Shown: positions 15,547 through 22,117 of the stretch, piece by piece
Numbering within the stretch: the stretch's first letter is position 1
Layout of the letters: each line of letters starts with the position of its first letter
Assembly: GCA_036401335.1 (NCBI GenBank)
Contig: DASWVC010000181.1
Coordinates: 1-22,117, forward strand
DNA from: DASWVC01 sp036401335
GTDB lineage: Bacteria; Verrucomicrobiota; Verrucomicrobiia; Chthoniobacterales; JAFAMB01
Reading direction: 5' to 3'
DNA: 22,117 bases
Made by a program: the position numbers and the translations under genes
The notes under the pieces: generated by a model
Database searches by the model: none
Seen by the model: the letters and a program-made list of their open reading frames with translations, nothing else
Told to the model about the DNA's origin: nothing

Positions 15547-16353
15547 ATGCAGCTGACCCTCGATTCATCTGGCCTTTCCCACGACGGCCCAGGACGGGAC
15601 CTTGGCCCGGGATCGGTGCCGGTCGCCGGAAACGACCCGGAGACGGCGCAAAATGATTCAGCCAGCCACTTGTCGCTGTACGAATATGAAGTCTTGCGCG
15701 ACCCGCGCGCGCAACCCGGCACGACGTTTCCGCAGGCTGCCCATCAACTGGCTCGGCAGCGGCGGGCGGTGCGCTGGCTCTGGGGGGCGCTGGGCGTGTC
15801 GCTGCTGGCGCACCTCGTGATTCCGGCTTTCCTGGTCGCCACGTTGACCCGGCCGGAAAAGGTGGCGTTGCTCGACGGGACCGAATCGCTGGTGATCGCC
15901 CCCCTGGTGCCGGCGGAGGAGAGCAGGGAAGTCATTGAAACCGTTTCGTACTGGGCCGCCAAGTCGTTCCTCGACCGTGGTCCGCAAGGGTTTGATGCGC
16001 CCGACACCCTGGAACGGGTGTTCCTTCCAGAGGCCGCCAAGAAGGCAAAAGCCGAGTTTGCCAACGTGGCCGAAGAGTCCTCGAAAAAGAACATCCACCA
16101 GAAATTAGAGATCGCGCGAATCGATTGGCAGCGGCTGGGGGACGGCCTGCTTTTAAGCCGGGTGGTTGGCCAGCTTCTCACGCAGGCCCAGATTGGCGAC
16201 GAACAGGTGAATCAACCCCAGCCGGTCACCCTCAACCTCAAGCTGGCCCGCAACCCCTTCCTGGGACGGAACAAACGCTACCCCTATGCGGTCGTGGACT
16301 ACAACTTTGGCCCCCCGGAAGTTCTCAACGTCATCAAACGCGATGAAAAGTAA
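15547..16353 (+). CDS. VirB8/TrbF-like periplasmic arch protein
   Basis: A 268-residue bitopic protein with a cytoplasmic N-terminus of about 77 residues including LYEYEVLRDPRAQPGTTFPQ, one membrane segment (about 78-100, GALGVSLLAHLVIPAFLVAT), and a periplasmic domain of about 165 residues. The domain includes the SYWAAKSFLDRGP helix and a C-terminal beta sheet (PVTLNLKLARNPFLGRNKRY). This is the VirB8/TraE/TrbF topology; VirB8 forms the periplasmic arch linking the inner-membrane complex to the outer-membrane core. A GAGG at 15537-15540 lies 6 bp before the ATG, one of the few good ribosome-binding sites in the cluster. The last 11 bp overlap the VirB9-like gene. VirB8 versus F-type TraE is not resolved by eye. 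Confidence 0.8.
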   Translation: MQLTLDSSGLSHDGPGRDLGPGSVPVAGNDPETAQNDSASHLSLYEYEVLRDPRAQPGTTFPQAAHQLARQRRAVRWLWGALGVSLLAHLVIPAFLVATLTRPEKVALLDGTESLVIAPLVPAEESREVIETVSYWAAKSFLDRGPQGFDAPDTLERVFLPEAAKKAKAEFANVAEESSKKNIHQKLEIARIDWQRLGDGLLLSRVVGQLLTQAQIGDEQVNQPQPVTLNLKLARNPFLGRNKRYPYAVVDYNFGPPEVLNVIKRDEK

Positions 16354-17350
16354 GCTCCGTTTTTGCTTCCTTCTCGGTGTTTTGGAAGCGGCCTCGCTCC
16401 GCGCCGACACCAACCTTTCCTCCAAAGTCTTGCGCACGCCGCTTAACCAGAACGAGCCGGCCATCGTCCGGGTGGGGATGAAAGGAGTGACCACGCTGGA
16501 GTTCCCCGCCCGGATTGAGGCCCTGGACGGGTTCGGCTTTAGCGCCAACCCGCTTCCCGATGGGCCGGACCTGTTTCAAATCTCGTTCAGCAAAGGCACG
16601 AACTTTCTTTCTCTCAAAGCCGTGCGCCCCAACGTGGAGGGCAACCTCTCCGTGGTGTTGGGAAACCGGGTTTACTGCCTTTACTGCAAGGAAGTTGCAG
16701 ACCCTAATTTCGCGGTGATCTTCGAGGACGGCAGCGGCCGACTCGCCTCGGGCGCACCTTCCCCTCAACCCAAACCCGCGACGCCTGCCCGGCTGCTCGG
16801 ATTTCTGGACAAGGTCAAAGGTTACCCGGCCCTCAAAGTCAGTGCGGCCGAGATGTACCAGAACCTGGATGTGGCCGAACCGAATGCCGCATTCGATTTC
16901 GATGGCATTAACGTGCTGCTCCGGCGCGTCATGCGCGACGATGCGCTGGACTCGGTCGGATTCGAACTGGAGCTGAAAAACGGCTCCGACAAAGATTTCT
17001 TTTATGATCCCGAAGGCTTTTCGGTGCGGGTGAAAGAGGAGGTTTACCCGCAATCGATTTCCGATGCTGGCGGGTTGGTGCCGCCGGGAAAAACGCAGAC
17101 GGCCTACTTCGTGGTCACGGGCAGTACGGCGGGCGGTCGGAACGACCTGGCCGTGACAAACCGTTTTGAGGTGCTTTTGCGAGCCTTGGAAGCCGAAAAG
17201 GAATCGCCGCGCAAGGCCGCGGTAAAGTGGCAGGAGCCGCCCGACCACCTGCCGGGCCCGACTCCGCCCGGGAACCGCGAAGCCGCCGCAACCGCACCGG
17301 ATCGGCCCGACCGGAGGGCGGGAAAAAAGGTAGTTCAACATGAGCCGTAG
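16343..17350 (+). CDS. VirB9/TrbG/TraK-like outer-membrane core protein
   Basis: A 335-residue exported protein with signal peptide (LRFCFLLGVLEAASLRA). The N-terminal domain reads VTTLEFPARIEALDGFGF, FQISFSKGTNFLSLKAVRP and NLSVVLGNRVYCLYC, matching the VirB9/TraK pattern of a beta domain ending in a tyrosine strand. After a proline-rich linker (about residues 135-150) a second beta-rich domain follows (FDFDGINVLLRRVMRDD to NRFEVLLRALEAEKE), which would correspond to the VirB9 C-terminal domain that contacts VirB7/VirB10 but is divergent. A third low-complexity Pro/Ala tail ends the protein. It starts inside the VirB8-like gene (11 bp) and ends inside the virB10 gene (11 bp). Confidence 0.78.
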   Translation: MKSKLRFCFLLGVLEAASLRADTNLSSKVLRTPLNQNEPAIVRVGMKGVTTLEFPARIEALDGFGFSANPLPDGPDLFQISFSKGTNFLSLKAVRPNVEGNLSVVLGNRVYCLYCKEVADPNFAVIFEDGSGRLASGAPSPQPKPATPARLLGFLDKVKGYPALKVSAAEMYQNLDVAEPNAAFDFDGINVLLRRVMRDDALDSVGFELELKNGSDKDFFYDPEGFSVRVKEEVYPQSISDAGGLVPPGKTQTAYFVVTGSTAGGRNDLAVTNRFEVLLRALEAEKESPRKAAVKWQEPPDHLPGPTPPGNREAAATAPDRPDRRAGKKVVQHEP

Positions 17351-18494
17351 CCGCACGCTGCTGGTGATCGCCGTGGCCGTGGCGGCGATGGGCGCCGTCC
17401 TGGTTCTGGCGCTTGTCCAGCGGGGAGGCGCGGACAAGCTGGCCCGGAGGCCGGAAACGGTCGCCGCCGACCTCGGCAAAGTCACTGAACCGATGATTTC
17501 ATCGCTCCGAAACTTCAACCCGGTCCAGCCGGCAAAGCTTAAACCAAAGGTTGAGCGGAGTGCGCCGGTTTATGAAACCCGGAACCTTCCATCGGAAGCT
17601 CCGCCCGCTCCTCGACCGCCGGCTGCGTCGCTTTCCGTCTTCGTTGCCGAGCCCCAACCGGACAAAGGAGAGCCGCATGGACCGAAAGGCGATTACGCGC
17701 CGGCGTTCCGGCTTCTCAAGTGCCAGTTGGTGAACACCGTTGACTCCAGCAATCTTACGACGCCGATCATCGGTTTGGTGACGGAAGACTTGTGGTGGAA
17801 CGGGCGGGTCGTGATCCGGGCCAACTCCGAGGTGCACGGATTGGCCAGCGTCGATCGCACGCGTGAACGCATTGCCAGCCAGGGGGATTTCACCTTTGTG
17901 CTAAACGAACCCGACGGCCTCGGGCGGGAACTGGTGGTTCACGGCCTTGCGCTGGACATGGAAAGGGACGGCCAGGTGGACAGTTATGGGATTACCGACG
18001 GGAGCGCCGGGTTGCGCGGCGATGTCATCCGGACCGCCAATGGCGACACCATTAAACTCTATGCCGCTTCGTTGTTAAACGGCGTCGCTGGCGCCGTTTC
18101 GAGCTCCACCAGTGGCTTGCTCGGCAACCGCGTTTACACAAACGGTGCTTCGCTGGGACTGAGCGCGCTTCAGGGTGGGGTTGTAAATCCGCTGGCCGGC
18201 GGCACCCAGGGAGTGCTTGACCGGTATGCCCAGCAAATCGCGGACTCGATCGAGCGGGATGGTTTTTTCGTCCGCGTACCCGCCGGCAAACAGTTTTACG
18301 TTTATTGCACCGAGGCAATCGACCTTGGCAAAGCCGAGGTGGGTGCCGACGAGCAACGCCGCAACCGTGAGCAGGCCGCCTTCGACCTGCAAAAGGCGCG
18401 CGAAGGGGTGCGGCGGGCCCTGCCGGTTGACCCGACAGAATTGCTCGGCCCGCTGCTGCCCGCGCTGGGCGCTTTGAACCAGAGCAAAAAATGA
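17340..18494 (+). CDS. virB10: VirB10/TrbI/TraB-like T4SS protein
   Basis: VirB10 spans both membranes: an inner-membrane anchor, a flexible periplasmic stretch and an outer-membrane core domain. The 384 residues show a membrane segment at about 5-27 (LLVIAVAVAAMGAVLVLAL), a proline-rich region at about 70-100 (SEAPPAPRPPAASL), and a C-terminal TrbI domain starting at KCQLVNTVDSSNLTTPIIGL. It contains GRELVVHGLALDMERDGQ and the TrbI/TraB hallmark VRVPAGKQFYVYCTEAIDL. The cytoplasmic N-terminus is only a few residues, shorter than in Agrobacterium VirB10. AAAGG at 17326-17330 is a good ribosome-binding site for the ATG at 17340. The end overlaps the next lipoprotein gene by ATGA. Confidence 0.92.
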   Translation: MSRSRTLLVIAVAVAAMGAVLVLALVQRGGADKLARRPETVAADLGKVTEPMISSLRNFNPVQPAKLKPKVERSAPVYETRNLPSEAPPAPRPPAASLSVFVAEPQPDKGEPHGPKGDYAPAFRLLKCQLVNTVDSSNLTTPIIGLVTEDLWWNGRVVIRANSEVHGLASVDRTRERIASQGDFTFVLNEPDGLGRELVVHGLALDMERDGQVDSYGITDGSAGLRGDVIRTANGDTIKLYAASLLNGVAGAVSSSTSGLLGNRVYTNGASLGLSALQGGVVNPLAGGTQGVLDRYAQQIADSIERDGFFVRVPAGKQFYVYCTEAIDLGKAEVGADEQRRNREQAAFDLQKAREGVRRALPVDPTELLGPLLPALGALNQSKK

Positions 18495-19162
18495 AAATTT
18501 CACCATCGTATGCACTTGGGTTGCTTGCCCTCATCCTGACGGGAGGGTGCCATTCCAGGCAGGGGCCTTCCGTTCTGTTCCGCCCTGCGACGGCCGGCGA
18601 ACGGCCCGTAACTGCCCAGCAGGTCTCGTCGGGGCACCCCGCTTCCCTCGGGTCGTTGGCGTCCGTGCGGGATCGAGAAACCGTGAAGGTTTATGGGATC
18701 AACCGTTACGTCGACCCGGCTGACGGGCGGGTAATGCACGAGCGGCATGCCGTCTACCGCCTCGAGCAGCCCGCGGGTTGGGTGTTACGCCAACCCGATC
18801 ATGCGGGTGAAGTGTTGCTTGGTCCCGTGCTGGGGTTAAAGCGGGCGGAATACCGCCCGGAACCGATCCCTGGAGAAACGGCGCAAGCGTTGGCCCAGCA
18901 ACGGCGAGCTTTGGAGGAGGCTGCGGCCGGGGTGGGGGGCCTTCAGGACAGCCAGCGGCAACTTGCCGACAGCTTGTTAAAACTCGGCCGCGAGTCGGCG
19001 GATGCCCAACAGAAACTGACGGCAATCGTGACGGTATTGAACGAACGGGTAAAGCGCCTCGAGAACGACCCGCAAGGAAAATCCGAGAACGGGCCAGGCA
19101 CCGCCGAAGGCTCGAGCACTCCCCCGGCTGGGGCGGGAGGGATGAACCGCAACCCGGAATGA
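18491..19162 (+). CDS. Coiled-coil lipoprotein of the T4SS cluster, function unknown
   Basis: This 223-residue protein begins in the ATGA overlap with virB10. A lipoprotein signal (LGLLALILTGGC) predicts lipidation at C20. The mature part has a conserved-looking beta segment (VKVYGINRYVDPADGRVMHE), then a long helix of about residues 130-190 rich in Ala, Gln and Leu (LAQQRRALEEAAAGV, QQKLTAIVTVLNERVKRLE) likely to form a coiled coil, and a disordered Pro/Gly tail. F-type TraV and RP4 TrbH are T4SS lipoproteins of the outer-membrane core, and the position next to virB10 is compatible with such a role, but I see no sequence proof. Confidence 0.75.
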   Translation: MKISPSYALGLLALILTGGCHSRQGPSVLFRPATAGERPVTAQQVSSGHPASLGSLASVRDRETVKVYGINRYVDPADGRVMHERHAVYRLEQPAGWVLRQPDHAGEVLLGPVLGLKRAEYRPEPIPGETAQALAQQRRALEEAAAGVGGLQDSQRQLADSLLKLGRESADAQQKLTAIVTVLNERVKRLENDPQGKSENGPGTAEGSSTPPAGAGGMNRNPE

Positions 19163-19319
19163 TGCGTCCGGTAGAGAGGCTGTCGGGGTACCGGCGGGCG
19201 GGGGTAACGGGGCCCGTCTCTGAACCGGCACCGTTGGTGCCTGCTTCTACAATGCTCCTGATGACGCCGGCCTGACCAAACCAATCCCGCCAAAACCGTT
19301 CAGTTAGTCAGCTACCCAG
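19163..19319 (+). other. Spacer before the AAA+ ATPase gene, with a small hairpin
   Basis: This 157-bp gap is the largest within the T4SS cluster. GGCACC (19227-19232), GTT and GGTGCC (19236-19241) form a perfect 6-bp hairpin with no T-tract after it. TACAAT at 19248-19253 is a 5/6 match to a -10 box, but I see no matching -35. The ATPase gene may be transcribed with the cluster or from its own weak promoter. Confidence 0.3.
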
Positions 19320-20285
19320 ATGGATAAAGACAGACTTATGGTCGCCGATACGACCGAAAGCCGCGTGAATTTATCGGGTATTTGCCTTCCGGACGAACTG
19401 ACCTGGCGCAAATACCTGGCCGGGCTGGCCGCCCATTTAGAAGCGAACGTGATGGGTCAGGAAAACGCCTCGCGGCGGATTGCCCGGGCCGTTCAGGCGG
19501 CCGAGCTCGGTCTGAACGCCGCATCTTCCCGTCCAAAGGCCAGTTTCCTTTTCCTGGGACCCACGGGCGTCGGCAAAACCGAGTCGGCGAAGGTTTTCAC
19601 CCGTTACCTTTTCGGGGGGCATAGCGCGCTTGAAATGCTGTTTATGAATGAGTATTCGACCGCCACCCGTCACGGCGAGTTTTTGGAGCGGTTGGAAACG
19701 GCGGTGCGCCGGAACCCGTCCGGGGCCACCCTTCTCTTTGACGAGGTTGAGAAGGCCCATCCGCACTTGATCGACCTTTTTCTGTCGTTGCTCGACGAAG
19801 GTGAGTTCACAACGTGCTCCGGAACCCGTTTGTCCGTCCGGCATTGGTACCTCGTCCTGACCAGTAACCTGGGAAGCAGTGACCTTGCGAAGATGGAAAG
19901 TGCCCTTTACGCCACCATGGAAAGGGTGGCGCTGGATGTTGCGAGCCAATCGTTGCGACCGGAGTTGTTCGCCCGGATCGGAGAACGGATCGTGTTCCGT
20001 CCGTTAGACCTCCAGGTTCAGAAGCAAATCCTGGAAAAGTTAGTTGCAGGCAAGGTAGCCTCCTTGGGTTGTTATTTTCAACGCCGGTTAACCGTCGAGC
20101 GTGGGCCGGTGATGGCCTTTCTCCTGCGTTCGGCCTACAGCCGAGCCCAGGGAGCCCGTTTGCTGCGCCAGGAGGTTGAACGGCAGTTTAACCATGCCTG
20201 CCTGCCGTGGGCCCTAAGCTGCCGGCCGCCGGTCGACGGCCACTTCGTGGTGGATGGATCGGGCGGAGGCTTGGTGCTACGATGA
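19320..20285 (+). CDS. AAA+ ATPase, ClpB-D2-like module without the substrate pore loop, at the end of the T4SS cluster
   Basis: The 321 residues cover a single Clp/Hsp100-type AAA+ module: NVMGQENASRRIARAVQAAE (the VxGQ helix), Walker A GPTGVGKT (80-87), Walker B LLFDEVEKAHP (D141, E142), sensor 1 LTSNLGS (N183), arginine finger LRPELFARIGERIVFRPL (R219), and sensor 2 GARLLRQEVER (R280). All ATPase residues are intact. There is no Clp N-domain, no first AAA domain and no M-domain. Between NEYSTATRHG and LETAVRR the protein is about 11 residues shorter than ClpB, and the GAPPGYVGYEEGG segment with the threading tyrosine is absent. A hexamer for remodelling rather than threading is an inference. 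It lies 157 bp after the second lipoprotein, on the same strand. VirB11, the usual hexameric T4SS ATPase, is missing here. Confidence 0.88.
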   Translation: MDKDRLMVADTTESRVNLSGICLPDELTWRKYLAGLAAHLEANVMGQENASRRIARAVQAAELGLNAASSRPKASFLFLGPTGVGKTESAKVFTRYLFGGHSALEMLFMNEYSTATRHGEFLERLETAVRRNPSGATLLFDEVEKAHPHLIDLFLSLLDEGEFTTCSGTRLSVRHWYLVLTSNLGSSDLAKMESALYATMERVALDVASQSLRPELFARIGERIVFRPLDLQVQKQILEKLVAGKVASLGCYFQRRLTVERGPVMAFLLRSAYSRAQGARLLRQEVERQFNHACLPWALSCRPPVDGHFVVDGSGGGLVLR

Positions 20286-20683
20286 GAGGGCGGAGTGAGT
20301 TGTTCCCGACTGACCGCGGGGGCGGCCCCTGGCCCGGTAGGGCGGCGAGTCCCTTCGCCGCCGGCAAGGGACTGCCGGCCCTATCCGGACCGCCTCAGCG
20401 CCCACATGGGCCCATTTTGGAACGGACGTTTGACAAACGGTATAGTTTCGACTTAAGGAACACGCGCCAACTCCGTGTCGGCCACGACTTACCGGCGCAG
20501 CGTTTCCACCCGCCGGCGTCTGCCACACAAGGTTGTGGCGCAACGCGTCGCAGACGTTGCGGTTCTCATCACACCTCTGGTGCATCGGGGTGAAATGGTT
20601 TCCTGGGCCAAACGCCAGCAGGTCAGGCCTAACGGCAGTTGCTCGGTGGGGGAAAAGGTGCCTGTTCGAGGCGGGAGGAACGC
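20286..20683. other. 398-bp gap between the T4SS cluster and the hybrid kinase gene; no confident gene
   Basis: Both flanking genes end here (convergent). It contains a compound palindrome (20338-20383) and, on the plus strand, a promoter-like TTGGAA (20417-20422), 18 bp, TATAGT (20441-20446). A GTG-started open frame of 82 codons at 20475-20723 follows, but it runs into the kinase gene on the other strand, has no recognisable motif and no well-spaced ribosome-binding site, so I do not call it a gene. No tRNA or integrase site is visible. Confidence 0.5.
20338..20383. repeat. Compound palindrome, REP-like intergenic element
   Basis: Arms of 18 nt at 20338-20355 and 20366-20383 pair at 15 positions around a 10-nt GC-rich loop. 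The inner 8 bp are perfect (AGTCCCTT with AAGGGACT), as are the outer 5 bp (TAGGG with CCCTA). An alternative nested hairpin uses GGCGGCGA (20341-20348) with TCGCCGCC (20355-20362). Such TAGGGCGGCG-type palindromes resemble dispersed intergenic repeats seen in verrucomicrobial genomes. A bidirectional terminator is another reading, as it sits between convergent genes. Confidence 0.5.
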
Positions 20684-22117
20684 TCATGAGCACGTTCGAA
20701 CCGATTCCGCCGGAGACCTCTGACGGATTCTTTCGTTCGTCAGCGCAGCTTGAAGTTCAACCGCTCCCACTGGTTTGCTCACGTAATCGTCCATGCCCGC
20801 CGCCAGGCAGCGTTCCCGGTCGCCTTGCATGGCGTTGGCAGTCATGGCGATGATGTGAACCGGCAGTTGCCACGGGCAGGGTGAATCGGTGCCTTGCTCC
20901 CGTCGGCGAATCGCGCGAGTCGTTTCGTACCCGTCCATTTCCGGCATCTGGCAATCCATGAGAATGACGTCATAAGGGATGTGCTCAAGTGCTTCGATAA
21001 CCTCCAGGCCATTGGCGACTGCCTCCGCCCGGTAACCAAGTTTCCTTAATTGGCCCAAGGCGACCTTCTGGTTGATGATGTTGTCTTCCGCCAGGAGGAT
21101 GCGCACTTTTTCGAACGAAGGATCCGGGGAAGCAAGGGCAAGCGGGGCCAAGGGGGTCCCGGCGTTTTCGGCTTCCGCTTTGGCCTTGCCCATGACGCCG
21201 AGCAGGCAATCGAGCAGGCGCGATTGTTTAACGGGTTTAACCAGGTAAGCTTCGATTCCCGCTTCCTTCAATTCCGCTGCGGTCGATGCTTGCCCCAGAG
21301 ACGTCAAGATAATCAACCGGGTAGCGTTGGTCAGGGCCGGGTCCGCCCGGATCGCCCGGGCCAGCGTCCAGCCGTCCATTTCCGGCATCTGCACGTCCAG
21401 AAGCGTCAATCGGTACGGCTCACCTTCTGCCGCCGCGGCCCGCAACATTTTCAACGCTTCCGCCCCGTTTCCGGCACTGCTCGCCCGCATCTTCCACACG
21501 CCAAGCTGGTGAAGAAGAATCTGGCAGTTGACGGCGTTGTCATCCACCGCCAACACGCGCAACCCGACCAGGTCACGGAGGCAGGGTTCAGGCGTACGGG
21601 TCTCACCGGCCTGTTTATCCAGTTGGGCGGTAAACCAGAACGTGGAACCGATCCCGGGTTCGCTCGTGACGCCGATCTCGCCCTCCATGATCGCCACCAA
21701 CTGCTTGGCGATGACCAACCCTAAGCCGGTACCTCCGTACCGGCGCGTCGTGGATCCGTCGGCTTGGCTGAAAGCCTGGAAAAGGCGTCCTTGGGTTTCC
21801 GCCGAAATGCCGATCCCGCTGTCTTGCACCTCAAATCGAACCTTGGCGTGTGTCTTCGTTTCACTCTCTTTCGACACCCGAACGACGACCTCTCCTTTGG
21901 CTGTGAATTTGATGGCGTTGCCGATGAGGTTGGTCAGAATCTGTCGCAACCGTCCGGGATCGCCGCACAAACGGGAGGGCACGTCGGAGGAGAACGCGCT
22001 GGCTAACTCGATGCCCCTGGCCTGGGCGCGTTCCGCCAGCGGATCCAACGTGCCTTCAACGGTATCGATCAGGTCAAAGTCGAGCACCTCGAAGGTGAGT
22101 TTGCCCGCTTCAATCTT
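20684..22117 (-). CDS. Hybrid sensor histidine kinase with two receiver domains (5' end outside window)
   Basis: The visible 477 residues are the C-terminal part of a BarA/TorS-style hybrid kinase. The sequence opens with KIEAGKLTFE, the segment just after the phosphoacceptor helix, so the histidine and any sensor domain lie beyond 22117. The HATPase domain has DPGRLRQILTNLIGNAIKF (N-box), QDSGIGIS (G1), LFQAFSQADGSTTRRYGGTG (F and G2 boxes) and GIGSTFWF. Two receiver domains follow: the first with LAVDDNAVN, phosphoacceptor LLDVQMPEMDG, ILTSLG and LVKPVK; the second with LLAEDNIINQ, LMDCQMPEMDG, IAMTANAM and YVSKPVG. Both keep all residues for phosphotransfer. No Hpt domain follows; the protein ends shortly after the second receiver. 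It is convergent with the T4SS cluster across a 398-bp gap, so a regulatory link is only possible, not shown. Confidence 0.95.
   Translation of the reverse strand, partial: KIEAGKLTFEVLDFDLIDTVEGTLDPLAERAQARGIELASAFSSDVPSRLCGDPGRLRQILTNLIGNAIKFTAKGEVVVRVSKESETKTHAKVRFEVQDSGIGISAETQGRLFQAFSQADGSTTRRYGGTGLGLVIAKQLVAIMEGEIGVTSEPGIGSTFWFTAQLDKQAGETRTPEPCLRDLVGLRVLAVDDNAVNCQILLHQLGVWKMRASSAGNGAEALKMLRAAAAEGEPYRLTLLDVQMPEMDGWTLARAIRADPALTNATRLIILTSLGQASTAAELKEAGIEAYLVKPVKQSRLLDCLLGVMGKAKAEAENAGTPLAPLALASPDPSFEKVRILLAEDNIINQKVALGQLRKLGYRAEAVANGLEVIEALEHIPYDVILMDCQMPEMDGYETTRAIRRREQGTDSPCPWQLPVHIIAMTANAMQGDRERCLAAGMDDYVSKPVGAVELQAALTNERIRQRSPAESVRTCS

Noticed and set aside
16334..17518. Minus-strand open frame of 394 codons opposite the VirB9-like gene
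   Set aside because: It crosses two T4SS genes that overlap and fit the operon; the antisense product has no recognisable motif.
19227..19241. Hairpin before the AAA+ gene as a terminator separating it from the T4SS operon
   Set aside because: Only a 6-bp stem with no T-tract; not enough for an intrinsic terminator.
9425..20285. Interpretation of the cluster as an integrated conjugative element
   Set aside because: No integrase, relaxase, coupling protein, att-like repeats or tRNA edge is seen in the window, and base composition is like the flanks. Not excluded beyond the window.
20277..20693. 138-codon minus-strand open frame overlapping the end of the AAA+ gene and the palindrome
   Set aside because: It covers the palindromic repeat and parts of two real genes; composition is Arg/Pro-rich and no domain is visible.
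20475..20723. 82-codon open frame in the gap before the hybrid kinase
   Set aside because: No motif, poor ribosome-binding site spacing and it runs into the kinase coding region on the other strand; kept only as a low-interest finding.

Overview
The window is GC-rich chromosomal DNA that looks most like a member of the Verrucomicrobiota. This assignment is an inference from gene style: housekeeping genes packed without Shine-Dalgarno motifs, a compound palindromic repeat, and a 172-residue protein of a type I associate with PVC bacteria. No rRNA or other phylogenetic marker is present to settle it. I saw no tRNA, rRNA, CRISPR array, insertion sequence or integrase.

Layout. Positions 1-1464 (minus strand) hold a small unrecognised protein and dusB, which is cut by the window edge. 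Positions 1595-4999 (plus) hold purK, a DUF192 exported protein and DNA polymerase X (polX). Positions 4996-7467 (minus) hold nadC and birA, joined by a GTGA overlap, followed by a short soluble histidine kinase whose stop codon overlaps that of polX. Positions 7679-9316 (plus) hold a GH13 alpha-glucosidase. An AT-rich regulatory region with two separate inverted repeats follows at 9365-9427.

The main feature is an 11-gene plus-strand cluster (9425-20285) for a type IV secretion system (T4SS) in roughly P-type (VirB) order: VirB2-like pilin, VirB3-like, VirB4 ATPase, lipoprotein, VirB5/TrbJ-like, VirB6/TrbL-like, VirB8-like, VirB9/TraK-like, VirB10/TrbI, a second lipoprotein, and an AAA+ ATPase. 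The genes overlap or nearly touch up to the second lipoprotein, so they are probably co-transcribed and make one envelope-spanning machine with an inner-membrane motor, a periplasmic arch, an outer-membrane core and a pilus. No VirB11, VirD4 coupling protein, relaxase or VirB1 transglycosylase is visible.

The most unusual gene is the last one. It encodes a single ClpB-D2-like AAA+ module with all the ATPase motifs but without the GYVG pore-loop segment that ClpB uses to thread substrates. A 398-bp stretch with a strong compound palindrome separates it from a convergent hybrid histidine kinase with two receiver domains, which is cut by the right edge. Whether the T4SS moves DNA, secretes protein or builds a surface pilus cannot be decided from this window.
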